Shown piece by piece: positions 43,453-52,100 of a stretch of 64,000 nt of DNA. The position numbers and the translations under genes are program-made. The stretch spans positions 3,038,001 through 3,102,000 of the forward strand of contig OZ244803.1 of assembly GCA_965220045.1 (NCBI GenBank), given 5' to 3'. The DNA is from VXOZ01 sp965220045 (GTDB lineage Bacteria; Chloroflexota; UBA11872; VXOZ01). The notes beneath the pieces were generated by a model. The model worked only from the letters and a program-made list of their open reading frames with translations, ran no database searches and was not told the origin of the DNA. The stretch's first letter is position 1; the number at the start of each line of letters is the position of its first letter.

Positions 43453-44508
43453 CTAAGCTTCCGCCACAGTCGCGGCGGGGGCTGAGGCCGTCTCTGCAGC
43501 CAGCCGCTGCTCCTGCTCGATCATGATCTTCAAGGCAGTGTACAGCAGGATGTCGATAGCAAAGCCCCAGAGCGCGGCCAACTCGGACTCCAGGAAGGTG
43601 AAAATCTGTGTCACGAAGATGCTCACGAGCACGCTGCGCACAAACCAATGGTAGGCAGCCAACCGGGAGCGCCTCAACTGAAATATGCCGATGAATGTCA
43701 GCACGCCGGAGACCGCGGAAGAGCAGAGCGTAGCGGTACCGGTGAAGTCCAACTCCAAGGTCGCGGCAGTGCTTTCAAAGAGACTCAACACCGCGACAAG
43801 CGACACCATTGCGATCTGAACGAAAGCGAAGATGAGGAAGATTCCGATGAGAGACGGCCGGAACCACCGCCAGAGCACCACGCGGCTGTAGAGTTGCACG
43901 GCGAAGTCCCGCGCGCGGAAGTAGAAACTCATGTCCTGCACCGGTTGCGGTTCGATGGTCCGGACAAATGCCGTCAAGCCTTGGACGACAGGATCGGACG
44001 TGTCCGACTTCGCGAGCAGGCTAAGCGTGCTCTGTTTGGTCGCCGCGTCGAGCGGTCTGCCGGCGGCCAACTCAAGCTGATTGAAGGCATTTGCCAGCGC
44101 CTCGCTCGGCCCCGGCTCCTGCCGGCGAAAGGCCTCCAGCACGAGAAAAATGACGATGAAGGAGATGTAGATCAGGCCGATGGTGGGCTCGTAGAAGTAG
44201 TTGTTGTCGCTGGTGATGAACTTGCCCAACTCGTCGATGAACGTGCCAAAGCCAATGCCCCCCAATATGGCCGCCAGCCGCTGGGCAACATGCCCCAACG
44301 CGGCGAAGAGCACGAGCAGGGCGACGGTCATGAACAGCCCGCCCCAGAGCATGTGGGCAATGTGCAGACCGTCGCCGCCTAACTGCGGGTAGCCGGTGGC
44401 AGCCAGGGCGCCGCGAATCGCCAACACTGAGGCCACACCCGCGACGAGAAAGAGCTCGATGAGCTCCGGTGCATTGCTGTTGCGGACGAAGAAGTGCCTG
44501 ACTTGCAC
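43453..44508 (-). CDS. Hypothetical polytopic membrane protein
   Basis: 351 residues from GTG 44508, chosen because AGGAGACTCC lies directly upstream. About eight hydrophobic segments are visible, including LIELFLVAGVASVLAIRGALAA, MLWGGLFMTVALLVLFAALGHV, GLIYISFIVIFLVLEAF, LIGIFLIFAFVQIAMVSLVAVLSLF and FAIDILLYTALKIMI. A conserved-looking GGIGFGTFIDELGKFITSDNNYFYEP lies between the second and third and may be the functional site. The family is not recognised. An N-terminal HFFVRNSNAPE precedes the membrane part. Confidence 0.7.
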   Translation of the reverse strand: MQVRHFFVRNSNAPELIELFLVAGVASVLAIRGALAATGYPQLGGDGLHIAHMLWGGLFMTVALLVLFAALGHVAQRLAAILGGIGFGTFIDELGKFITSDNNYFYEPTIGLIYISFIVIFLVLEAFRRQEPGPSEALANAFNQLELAAGRPLDAATKQSTLSLLAKSDTSDPVVQGLTAFVRTIEPQPVQDMSFYFRARDFAVQLYSRVVLWRWFRPSLIGIFLIFAFVQIAMVSLVAVLSLFESTAATLELDFTGTATLCSSAVSGVLTFIGIFQLRRSRLAAYHWFVRSVLVSIFVTQIFTFLESELAALWGFAIDILLYTALKIMIEQEQRLAAETASAPAATVAEA

Positions 44509-44710
44509 GGAGTCTCCTAGTGTTTGGAACGCATCGTTCAGCCGGACCCGGCGTGCAGTATCGCTTGGTCGGAGCCGGCAAGCGGCGTCAGCGATAGTGT
44601 GGGACCATATTGCCGCGACCGGATTTACTGCCAAGCTGGGCTACCGCATGCATACATGCAATACCCTACCAGAAATGCTTCACGGGCCTACTCGCCATGC
44701 CTATCGCAGC

Positions 44711-44870
44711 GCTGAAGTCAGATAGTTCGCAGACAGTTTTCCTATAGAAAGTGGTACATCCAGCGCTGCAAATACCATTGCACATGCCATTCCTGCAAGT
44801 GTCAGGCAATCTGTTGACAGATTCGCTGAAGAGTAAATGAGTGTACAGGACCGCGTCCAACCCGCTGGCA
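44711..44870. repeat. Two degenerate left-end copies of the MITE-like element
   Basis: Short blocks resembling the left end of the element at 44871 recur at about 44714-44745 (GTCAGATAGTTCGCAGACAG) and 44784-44838 (GTCAGGCAATCTGTTGACAG), about 75-85 bp apart, leading up to the complete copy. They look like decayed or tandemly copied ends. No gene is present in 44509-44870. Confidence 0.6.
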
Positions 44871-45131
44871 TGTCATTCCCTGTAGATGTCAGGTAATTCG
44901 TTGACAGAATTGGCGAAAACAATCGGTGGTTCTGTCTGCGAGTAAGACCTAATGGAATGTCATTCCGAACGGAGCGCAGCGCAGAGAGGAATCTAAATAG
45001 CTGAGCCTAACTGACACGCTCGATGTGGACCCTAGATTCCTCGCTGCGCTCGGAATGACATAGGCTGTCAACGCTGTCTTGTAGACTGAAGATTCTGTCA
45101 ACGAATTACTCAACACTTACAGGGAATGACA
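44871..45131. mobile_element. MITE-like element with about 40-bp terminal inverted repeats, copy 1
   Basis: The left end TGTCATTCCCTGTAGATGTC continues to GTAATTCGTTGACAGAAT. The right end is its inverted copy, ATTCTGTCAACGAATTAC continuing to TACAGGGAATGACA. A second inverted pair sits in the middle (GTCATTCCGAACGGAGCGCA and its mirror in TGCGCTCGGAATGAC). No protein is encoded. The element abuts polA, and its right end lies 246 nt before the polA start. The remaining gap to 45377 shows nothing else. Confidence 0.75.
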
Positions 45132-45377
45132 GACGACGCGCCCCTCGCGATTCCCATCTGGATTCCCACATCTGCTCGCCTCTTACAACACACCCATGAC
45201 ATAGACTGTCACCCTTTGCTACTGGACAGGACATTCCGTCAACTCACCACTCAATCTTCGCAACACCCAGACGTTCCTGGTTCTCGCCGCCTTGCCCAGG
45301 GCAAGGCGGCGGCGTATGCTAGGAATTGCGACCAAGTTACGCCCAAAGGCGAATCGATTGCTAGGACATCGCCCACA

Positions 45378-48110
45378 ATGAGCCCCGCAAAAGACAAGAC
45401 CGCCGCCGATTCGCTTGTCCTCATAGACGGACACTCCATCGTCCACCGCGCGTTCTTCGCGGTGCCCAAGGACTTCACCAGCGAATCCGGCGAGCCGACC
45501 AACGCGGTCTTCGGCTTCACGAATACGCTCCTCTACGTTCTCGACAAGCTCAAGCCGAAGTACGTTGCCGTCGCCTTCGATCTGCCCGGGCCTACGTTTC
45601 GCCACGAGCAATTCGCCGACTACAAGGCAACGCGGCCGGAGGGCGATCCCTTGCTCTACCAGCAGATGGGACGGGTGCGGCAGGTAGTGGAGACGTTCAA
45701 TATCCCCATCTTTGCGGTGGAGGGCTATGAGGCCGACGACGTGCTCGGCACGCTCTCCCACCAGGCGGCGGAGCAGCAGATACCCACCTTCATCGTGACC
45801 GGCGACACCGATACCTATCAACTCGTTGACGATACGGTGCACCTGCTCGTGCCGCGGCCGCGCTCCGGTGAACTGGCGGAAGTCGGCCCCGCTGAGGTGG
45901 CGGCGCGCTTTGAGGGGCTTACGCCCGACCAGGTCATCGACTTCAAAGCGTTGGTGGGCGATACCTCCGACAATGTGCCCGGCGTGCGCGGCATCGGCAA
46001 GAAGACTGCCGGTACGCTCCTGCAGAAGTACCGTGATATCGAGGGCATTCTCGATAACGTCCATGAGTTGCCCGCGCGCCAGCAAAAGGCGCTGGCGGAG
46101 GACGATGAGCAGCTTGCGCAGAGCCGTGAATTGGTGACGATCGTGCGGGACGTGGATATTGCGCTCGATCCCGCGGCGAGCGAACTGCGCGACTACAATC
46201 GAGACGAAGTGATCGCGCTCTTCCGGGAGCTCAGTTTCCGCTCGCTGCTCGACCGTTTGCCGCAGCCCGCCGGCGCGGAGAACGAGCAGGCCGCGCTCTT
46301 TGGCGAGGCCACGACCGAAACCCAGGCACAGGTGCTATCCGCTGCCGGTGCGATTGCGGAGCTATGCGCATCCTTGCGTGACGTCGGCGATGTTGCCGTC
46401 CTCCCCGTTCTCGATCCCGATCCGCCCGCTTGGCCGCGCCTGCGGGGACTGGCGTTTGCCTGGGGCGGGAATGAAGCAGCCTACGTTGACCTGGCGGAAT
46501 CAGAGGCGCTGGCGGCCATCGCTCCGGCGCTGGTCGATCCGCTCGTGCCCAAGATCGTGTTCGATGCCAAGGCGCTGTGCCTGGCGCTGCTCACCTACGG
46601 CATCGGCATGGACGGCGTCGTGTTCGACTGCCATCTGGCCGCCTATTTTGCGAATGTAGTCGGCGCCCGCTCTTCCACGCTGAAGCAAGTCGTCTTCGAC
46701 GTGCTGGGCGCGACGCTGGAGGGCGTGGACGATCTCCGCGACCGCAAGAAGTCGCTGGCCGCCGCCGATGCTGGCGCGCTGGCGCAGGCAGCCGCGCACG
46801 AGGCCGAGGTATTGCTGGCGCTGCGCACAGCGCTGGAAGAGCACATGGACGAGCGCAACGTGCGTAAGCTCCACGACGAGCTCGAATTGCCGCTGGCGGC
46901 GGTGATCGCGCAGATGGAGTTCGCGGGCATCGCGGTGGACGTGGAATTGCTGGAAAAACTTACGACTGACATGGCCGAAAGAATAGTTGAGATCGAGGAC
47001 GCGATCTACGAAGAAGTTGGTGTTGGAGAGGAAGGTGGCGAGCGATTCAAGATCAATTCTCCGAAACAACTCGGCGATGTTCTCGTAGAGAAATGCAATA
47101 TCCCATTGAAAAAGAAGACCAAGACTGGATTCTCTACCGATTCCTCAGTCTTGGAGCCGTTACGAGATTCGTTCAAGATTGTCGATCTCGTCCTGAATTA
47201 CCGCCAACTCACCAAGCTCAAATCCACCTATCTTGACGCGCTGCCGACGAAGGTGAATCCCCTGACGCGGCGCATTCACACATCATTCGAACAGACCGGC
47301 GCTGCCACCGGACGGCTATCGTCGAACGACCCCAACCTGCAGAATATCCCCATCCGCACGGAAGAGGGGCGGAAGATACGCAAGGCGTTCATTGCCGGAA
47401 CTCCCGGGCACGTCTTGCTGGCCGCCGACTACTCGCAGATCGACCTGCGCGTGCTGGCGCACCTCAGCCAGGACGAACAACTGTGCAAGGCCTTCCGCAA
47501 CGGGGAGGACATCCACAACTTCACCGCCGCTCAGTTGTTCGACGTAGCGTTGGACAGCGTAACGGAGGATATGCGGCGCACGGCCAAGACGGTGAACTTC
47601 GGCATCATCTATGGCGTAACGGCCCACGGCCTGGAGCAGCGCACCGACCTCGATTTCCAGGAAGCCGCGGCACTCATCGACAGCTACTTCAAGACCCATG
47701 CTGGAGTGCAGGAGTACACGGAGCGAACGAAGCGATTCGCCTACGAGAACGGCTACGTGGAAACGGTGCTGGGTCGCCGCCGCTACCTGCCCGAACTCCA
47801 AGCCTCGAATTACAACGTGCGCCAGGCCGCTGAGCGCATGGCCATCAACATGCCGGTGCAGGGCACGTCCGCGGACATCATCAAGGTCGCCATGCTCCAC
47901 GTGGCCGATCAACTGGCCGCCACCGGCCTGCCGGTGCACATGCTGCTGCAGGTGCATGACGAACTGGTCTTCGAGTGCGACGAAGGGGCAATTGACGCGT
48001 GCGTGGACCTGGTGGCGCCGCTCATGGAAAACGCCGTATCGCTCACTGTACCGGTGACGGTGGATGCCAAAATGGGCGCGAACTGGGACGACATGAAGCC
48101 GCTGGCATGA
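45378..48110 (+). CDS. polA: DNA polymerase I
   Basis: 910 residues from ATG 45378 (MSPAKDKTAADSLVLIDGHSIVHRAFFA); the longer open frame back to 45126 runs into the MITE-like element and is not coding in style. Residues 1-300 are the 5' nuclease (FDLPGPTFRHEQFADYKATRP, GDTDTYQLV, LVGDTSDNVPGVRGIGKKTA). The middle domain lacks the DxE and other metal residues of a proofreading exonuclease, as in Thermus and Bacillus enzymes. Polymerase motif A is near residue 683 (ADYSQIDLRVLAHL), motif B near 732 (RRTAKTVNFGIIYG) and motif C near 858 (QVHDELVFEC). It replaces RNA primers and repairs gaps. Confidence 0.97.
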   Translation: MSPAKDKTAADSLVLIDGHSIVHRAFFAVPKDFTSESGEPTNAVFGFTNTLLYVLDKLKPKYVAVAFDLPGPTFRHEQFADYKATRPEGDPLLYQQMGRVRQVVETFNIPIFAVEGYEADDVLGTLSHQAAEQQIPTFIVTGDTDTYQLVDDTVHLLVPRPRSGELAEVGPAEVAARFEGLTPDQVIDFKALVGDTSDNVPGVRGIGKKTAGTLLQKYRDIEGILDNVHELPARQQKALAEDDEQLAQSRELVTIVRDVDIALDPAASELRDYNRDEVIALFRELSFRSLLDRLPQPAGAENEQAALFGEATTETQAQVLSAAGAIAELCASLRDVGDVAVLPVLDPDPPAWPRLRGLAFAWGGNEAAYVDLAESEALAAIAPALVDPLVPKIVFDAKALCLALLTYGIGMDGVVFDCHLAAYFANVVGARSSTLKQVVFDVLGATLEGVDDLRDRKKSLAAADAGALAQAAAHEAEVLLALRTALEEHMDERNVRKLHDELELPLAAVIAQMEFAGIAVDVELLEKLTTDMAERIVEIEDAIYEEVGVGEEGGERFKINSPKQLGDVLVEKCNIPLKKKTKTGFSTDSSVLEPLRDSFKIVDLVLNYRQLTKLKSTYLDALPTKVNPLTRRIHTSFEQTGAATGRLSSNDPNLQNIPIRTEEGRKIRKAFIAGTPGHVLLAADYSQIDLRVLAHLSQDEQLCKAFRNGEDIHNFTAAQLFDVALDSVTEDMRRTAKTVNFGIIYGVTAHGLEQRTDLDFQEAAALIDSYFKTHAGVQEYTERTKRFAYENGYVETVLGRRRYLPELQASNYNVRQAAERMAINMPVQGTSADIIKVAMLHVADQLAATGLPVHMLLQVHDELVFECDEGAIDACVDLVAPLMENAVSLTVPVTVDAKMGANWDDMKPLA

Positions 48111-48835
48111 ACATCCTGATTACGGCAGGCGCTTCCGCGCTGGCACAAGACTTGGCGCAGGCGCTATCCCCGGAACACTCCGTGCTGCTCACGGATGTTG
48201 CGGACGTGGAGGCGCAGTGGCCGTTTGCGCGCTGCGAACTCGGCCACGATGAAGCGACCGACCGGCTGGTGGCAGGCGTGGGCGTGCTCATCCACCTGGC
48301 CGCTGCCGTTACCGACCCCAATCCGGTGGCTGACAGTGACGCCGCGCAAGGCGCAAACCGGCTCATCGACTACCACACACGCTGCACGTACAACCTGCTG
48401 CACGCCGCGAGCGAGGCCGGGGTGTCGCGTTGCATTTACGCCAGCAGCCTGAGCCTGCTTGTGCAGTGCGATGAGGATTGGGCCGTTGACGAACTGTGGC
48501 GGCCCCGGCCTACCGCGGAGCCGGCGGTGCTGGCGCAGCATCTGGGCGAATTCGTCTGCCGCGAGTTTGCGCGGGAAGGGCGACTTGCCATTACGTGCCT
48601 GCGCTTGGGAAACATGAAACAGTCGAATGACGCGGCCACGCAGCCGGACGATCCAATGTGGCTGGCCCGTGCTGACGCCGTGCATGCCTTTCAGCGTGCG
48701 CTGGCAGCGCCGCCGGAACCATGGGCGATCTACCACATTCAGTCTGACTTTCAGGGTGCGCGCTTCAGCACGGACAAGGCGCGGGATGCGCTCGGCTATG
48801 CCCCGCGAGAACGCCATGCAGGGGGTGAAGCGTGA
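48107..48835 (+). CDS. NAD(P)-dependent epimerase/dehydratase-like protein 1
   Basis: 242 residues from the ATG that overlaps the polA stop (ATGA). This is an extended SDR fold: MNILITAGASALAQDLAQAL at the start (degenerate GxxGxxG), LIHLAAAVTDPNP, and RCIYASSLSLL in the position of the Ser loop. The usual YxxxK is replaced, since AVLAQHLGEFVCREFARE stands where a Tyr-Lys pair is expected; it may therefore bind a nucleotide without classical catalysis. ITCLRLGN follows. Overlap with polA and with the next gene implies one translation-coupled operon. Confidence 0.8.
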   Translation: MNILITAGASALAQDLAQALSPEHSVLLTDVADVEAQWPFARCELGHDEATDRLVAGVGVLIHLAAAVTDPNPVADSDAAQGANRLIDYHTRCTYNLLHAASEAGVSRCIYASSLSLLVQCDEDWAVDELWRPRPTAEPAVLAQHLGEFVCREFAREGRLAITCLRLGNMKQSNDAATQPDDPMWLARADAVHAFQRALAAPPEPWAIYHIQSDFQGARFSTDKARDALGYAPRERHAGGEA

Positions 48836-49551
48836 ACGTCCTGATTCTCGGCGGCGCGGCGCGCCTGGCACCCTTCGTGATCCGCGCGCTGGAGGGCGAA
48901 CACACGCTGCGCGTAACCGACGTTGTACCGGTGGCAACACACCATGAGTACCAGCGCGTGGACGTTGGCGCACCGGCAGACGTGCTGCGCGCGGCGGAGG
49001 GCATGGACGCTATCATCAACTGTTCGGTGGTGCGTGTAGACCGGCAGGTGGCCTTCGACGTGAGCACGCGCGGCTGCTACAACATGATGCGCGCCGCCGT
49101 GGCGCATGGCATTCCGCGGGTCATCAACACCGGCCCGCACTTCACGATAGAGGGCAAGACCTATACGACCTTTGACTACGACATCAACCCCGACGTGCCG
49201 TCGCACCCCAGCACGTACCTCTACGCGCTCAGCAAAGGACTGGGGCAGGAGATCTGCAAAGTCATTACGGAAAATCACGACCTCCACGTGCTCTGCTTTC
49301 TCTTCTATGAATTCCGCGACCACGACGCGCCGGAGCAGGGCGGGAACCATCCCTTTGCCATCTCCTGGCGTGACGCCGCCGAGGCCATCCGGCTGGGCTT
49401 GCAGGTAGACCTGGCAACGCTCCCCTCCCGCTGCGAGGCCTTCAACATCCACGCCGACCTGCCCCACCAGCGGTTCTCAAACGAGAAGAACCAGCGCCTG
49501 CTGGGCTTTACACCCCGAGACCGGCTGGAGGCCATGTGGCAACGGCGCTAA
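48832..49551 (+). CDS. NAD(P)-dependent epimerase/dehydratase-like protein 2
   Basis: 239 residues; the GTG overlaps the previous stop (GTGA). It begins MNVLILGGAARLAPFVIRALEGEHTLRVTDV. In contrast to its neighbour, a Tyr-Lys pair is present (STYLYALSKGLGQEICK). GGNHPFAISWRDAAEAIRLGLQVD and FNIHADLPHQRFSNEKNQRLLGFTPRD match the sugar-epimerase C-terminal pattern. The two genes probably arose by duplication and may form a heterodimer. The substrate is unknown, and the connection with polA is probably only positional. Confidence 0.82.
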   Translation: MNVLILGGAARLAPFVIRALEGEHTLRVTDVVPVATHHEYQRVDVGAPADVLRAAEGMDAIINCSVVRVDRQVAFDVSTRGCYNMMRAAVAHGIPRVINTGPHFTIEGKTYTTFDYDINPDVPSHPSTYLYALSKGLGQEICKVITENHDLHVLCFLFYEFRDHDAPEQGGNHPFAISWRDAAEAIRLGLQVDLATLPSRCEAFNIHADLPHQRFSNEKNQRLLGFTPRDRLEAMWQRR

Positions 49552-49673
49552 CTGCCGCTGCAGGAATCGCCAGCCAAGGAAAGTAAGTCAAGGGTCACGA
49601 TTGGCCTGATACCCGTCACTCCGGCGGAAGCCGGAGTCCAGGGCACGCAAAAAAGATGGATTCCGGCTTTCAC

Positions 49674-49942
49674 CGGAATTGTAGATGTCAAGCAATGCGT
49701 TGACAGGATTGGTGACAACAATCGGTAGTTCGGTTTGCGGGTGAGTCCCGATAGGATGTCATTCCGAACGGAGCGCAGCGCAGAGAGGAATCTAAAGCGC
49801 TGAGCCTAACAAGCATGCCCGATGTGAATCCTAGATTCCGCGAACAGGGTTCGACACTGCGCTCGGAACGACATAAGCTGTCAATGCTGTCAAGTAAACT
49901 AGGGTTTTGTCAACGAATTGTTCAACACTTATAGGAATGACA
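49674..49942. mobile_element. MITE-like element, copy 2
   Basis: It aligns with copy 1 over its whole length. The left end has GTAGATGTCAAGCAATGCG then TTGACAGGATTGG. The centre has GTCATTCCGAACGGAGCGCA and a mirrored half that carries a short interruption near 49839-49853. The right end has TTGTCAACGAATTGTTCAAC then TAGGAATGACA. Two A hairpins lie directly to the left (about 49612-49640 and 49656-49680), and the element appears to have entered or replaced the end of the second. No gene is present in 49552-49965. Confidence 0.72.
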
Positions 49943-49965
49943 GCACCGCTTTGCCACCCACGCTG

Positions 49966-50799
49966 CTACAGCCACCCGGCCAGCCAAACGCTGATTTCGG
50001 CGACCAGCTCTTCCAAGCTCTCACCGCGGCTCGTTTTGGAGACTTCCATGGTCCAGGGGCCCGCATAGCCGATGTCCGCGAAGGCTTGGCGAATCGAGAC
50101 CCAATCGTATGAATTCAACGCGGGGGAATGGTGGTCGACGTCGCCGTCGGGCGCGTCGAGGTCGTGGATGTGCGTGCCGCAGAGGCGGTCGCCGGCGATG
50201 CGGATTTCGTCCGCCGGATCACGCTTGACCTTGCCGGCGTGCCCCAGGTCGATGATGAGACCCACGCGTTCGCTGGGGTAGGGTTCCACGACCTCGCGCA
50301 GTTCTGCCATATTGTTGAGCGGCATGTCAGTATAGGGCAGGTTTTCCAAGGTCACGCGCAAATCCGCTTGTTCGATGGTGGGCATGAGCGCGTCCAGCGT
50401 GCCGCGAATGCCGTCACGCTCCTGCTGACCGAGTGCCGGGTCGTCGGGGTCGGTCAGAAAGCTCGGATTGGGTATGGGGTGGATGACCACCTCCGTGAGG
50501 CCGAGGCTGCCGGCCAGCCGCAGGTAGCCGCTCAACACGCCGACGCTCTCGCTCCTCCATTCCTCGTCCAATGTTGCCAGAATGCTACGGCCCGCCGGCG
50601 CATGCATCGTCCGCGCGTTCACTGCATGCCCGGCGAACAACGCGGTGAGGCGGCGTTCCTCGGCGGCATCCGACCCATAGACGTGGGGCTCCCGTACGTT
50701 GAGTTCCACCTGGGGAAACCCCACCGCGGCAATGCCGTCTAAGGCCGCGGGCAGCTCCCGGTCTCTGAACAGCGCCGTCGAGCAACTCGTGTTCGTCAT
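49966..50799 (-). CDS. Xylose isomerase-like TIM-barrel protein 1
   Basis: 277 residues from ATG 50799 (GGAAGGA upstream). This is the sugar phosphate isomerase/epimerase fold: LPAALDGIAAVGFPQVELNVREPHVYG, TMHAPAG, SLGLTEVVIHPIPNP, ADLRVTLENLPYTD (metal Glu), VGLIIDLGHAGKVKRD (metal Asp and His), CGTHIHDLDAPDGDVDHHSPALNSYDW and PWTMEVS (metal Glu). These positions form the usual divalent-metal site. It probably isomerises or epimerises a keto-sugar. It starts the minus-strand sugar-related set. Confidence 0.88.
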   Translation of the reverse strand: MTNTSCSTALFRDRELPAALDGIAAVGFPQVELNVREPHVYGSDAAEERRLTALFAGHAVNARTMHAPAGRSILATLDEEWRSESVGVLSGYLRLAGSLGLTEVVIHPIPNPSFLTDPDDPALGQQERDGIRGTLDALMPTIEQADLRVTLENLPYTDMPLNNMAELREVVEPYPSERVGLIIDLGHAGKVKRDPADEIRIAGDRLCGTHIHDLDAPDGDVDHHSPALNSYDWVSIRQAFADIGYAGPWTMEVSKTSRGESLEELVAEISVWLAGWL

Positions 50800-50897
50800 T
50801 CTAGTTCCTTCCGGGTTTTCTCCCATATTTTCGTTCGACACACGTAGGGGCACGATGCCAGGGGCACTCCCTCTCCCCAGGAGTGACGTTTCCGTTC

Positions 50898-50939
50898 GAC
50901 ACGCGTAGGCGCACGATATATCGTGCGCCTACGCGTGTC
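50898..50939. repeat. 42-bp perfect palindrome (extended D family)
   Basis: GACACGCGTAGGCGCACG continues to ATA and then its exact 21-base complement, without loop or mismatch. The centre GCACGATATATCGTGC is shared with the D family, but GGGG has become GGCG and the arms are seven bases longer. A broken D half lies at about 50844-50857 and an E palindrome at 50955-50978. No gene is present in 50800-51043. Confidence 0.92.
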
Positions 50940-51043
50940 CGTTACCTACAGCAGGCGCAGGTTACAAACCTGCGCTACCGGCAGAACGTACCAAAGATTA
51001 ACCGTTGCTCATTATTGATGATATCGCATGCTAACCCTCGAAA

Positions 51044-51712
51044 TTACCCGTACCGCTCTTCGGTCCAGGGATCGCCGCGCATGTGATAGCCGCGTTGTTC
51101 CCAGAAACCGGGGGCATCGGCGTTGACGAATTCCAGGCCCCGCAGCCATTTGGCGCTCTTCCAAAAGTAGAGGTGGGGCACCATGAGACGCAGCGGCCAG
51201 CCGTGGTCGAGCGCGAGATTCTCGCCGTTGTGCTTGTATGCCAGCAGCACGTCGTCGCGGAGGAAGTCGTCCAGCGGCAGGTTGGCGGTGTAGCCCTGCT
51301 CGGCGTGGGAGATGACGTGGGTCGCCTCGGGCCGTATCTTGGCCTGTTCCGCCACGTACTCGGCCGGCACGCCCTCGAAGACGTTATCCAGCAGGCTCCA
51401 GGTGGTGACGCAATGAATGTCGCAGAGCACCTTCTTGGTGGGCAGACCCATGAATGTCTCGAAGTCCCAGGTGAGCGGGTTTTCCACCAGGCCGACAATG
51501 CGCAGGTCCCATCTATCCGGGTTGAAACTCGGCGTAGATCCATACGTGAGTACCGGCCAACCGCGGGTTATCCACTGGCCCGGCGGCACGCGCGAGCGGT
51601 CCGTGGGCCGGGCGTCCAACGCGTCGGCGGCCTCTTCGCGCACGCTGTCCGGCATTGCCGTGCTATCGTCTGATTGCCTGCCAAAGCCTGAAAGAAAGCG
51701 TCCTAATTCCAT
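51044..51712 (-). CDS. Molybdopterin-dependent oxidoreductase (sulfite-oxidase fold)
   Basis: 222 residues from ATG 51712 with GGGGAGAAACACA upstream; the longer open frame to 51904 is made of a C-family repeat. The sulfite-oxidase/YedY fold is visible: WDLRIVGLVENPLTWDFETFMGLPTKKVLCDIHCVTTWSLLDNVFEGVP, in which the second Cys (CDIHCVTTWS) is the expected Mo ligand. YTANLPLDDFLRDDVLLAYKHNGENLALDHGWPLRLMVPHLYFWKSAKWLRGLEFV is typical. There is no signal peptide, so it appears cytosolic. The cofactor route would use the moaD-moaE genes. Confidence 0.9.
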   Translation of the reverse strand: MELGRFLSGFGRQSDDSTAMPDSVREEAADALDARPTDRSRVPPGQWITRGWPVLTYGSTPSFNPDRWDLRIVGLVENPLTWDFETFMGLPTKKVLCDIHCVTTWSLLDNVFEGVPAEYVAEQAKIRPEATHVISHAEQGYTANLPLDDFLRDDVLLAYKHNGENLALDHGWPLRLMVPHLYFWKSAKWLRGLEFVNADAPGFWEQRGYHMRGDPWTEERYG

Positions 51713-52100
51713 TGTGTTTCTCCCCTTTTTCCCGCACCTGCCGCAGAACCTATCCAAAGCCGCCCTGCTATCAACTACCTGGCAGCCGGCCCATCTGGGC
51801 TGCTGGTCTTGATGTATCGGTGATCTGACTCTGCCAATGCCCGTTCGTCCCGAGCCTGCCTGTCCTGAGCGCGCCGAAGGGTCGAAGGATGAACGGACGC
51901 TCACTCACATGTCGCAAGGGCTGCGCGGATGCCGCACAAGCGGTGCAACCAACCCCGTACGTTACCACCCATCCGGTAGCGCAGGTTTGCAACCTGCGCC
52001 GTACGTCCGGTCAAATCCTTGCTTGGCGTGCCAACCCGGCCGACACCACCGCCCAACGCATCTTCAGATTAGCACAGCCGTTGCGAAAGAGTGCGCGACT
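51713..52100. other. Gap with C and E elements
   Basis: A long C-type palindrome lies at about 51842-51900 (GTTCGTCC ... GGATGAACGG arms) and an E palindrome at 51976-52000. No gene. An open frame reaching from the molybdopterin gene through the C element is repeat-derived. Confidence 0.7.

Noticed and set aside
45126..45377. 84-codon upstream extension of polA
   Set aside because: It begins inside the MITE-like element, has no polymerase similarity, and the family start aligns with ATG 45378.
51713..51904. 64-residue N-terminal extension of the molybdopterin oxidoreductase
   Set aside because: The added residues come from a C palindrome, and the good ribosome site lies before ATG 51712.
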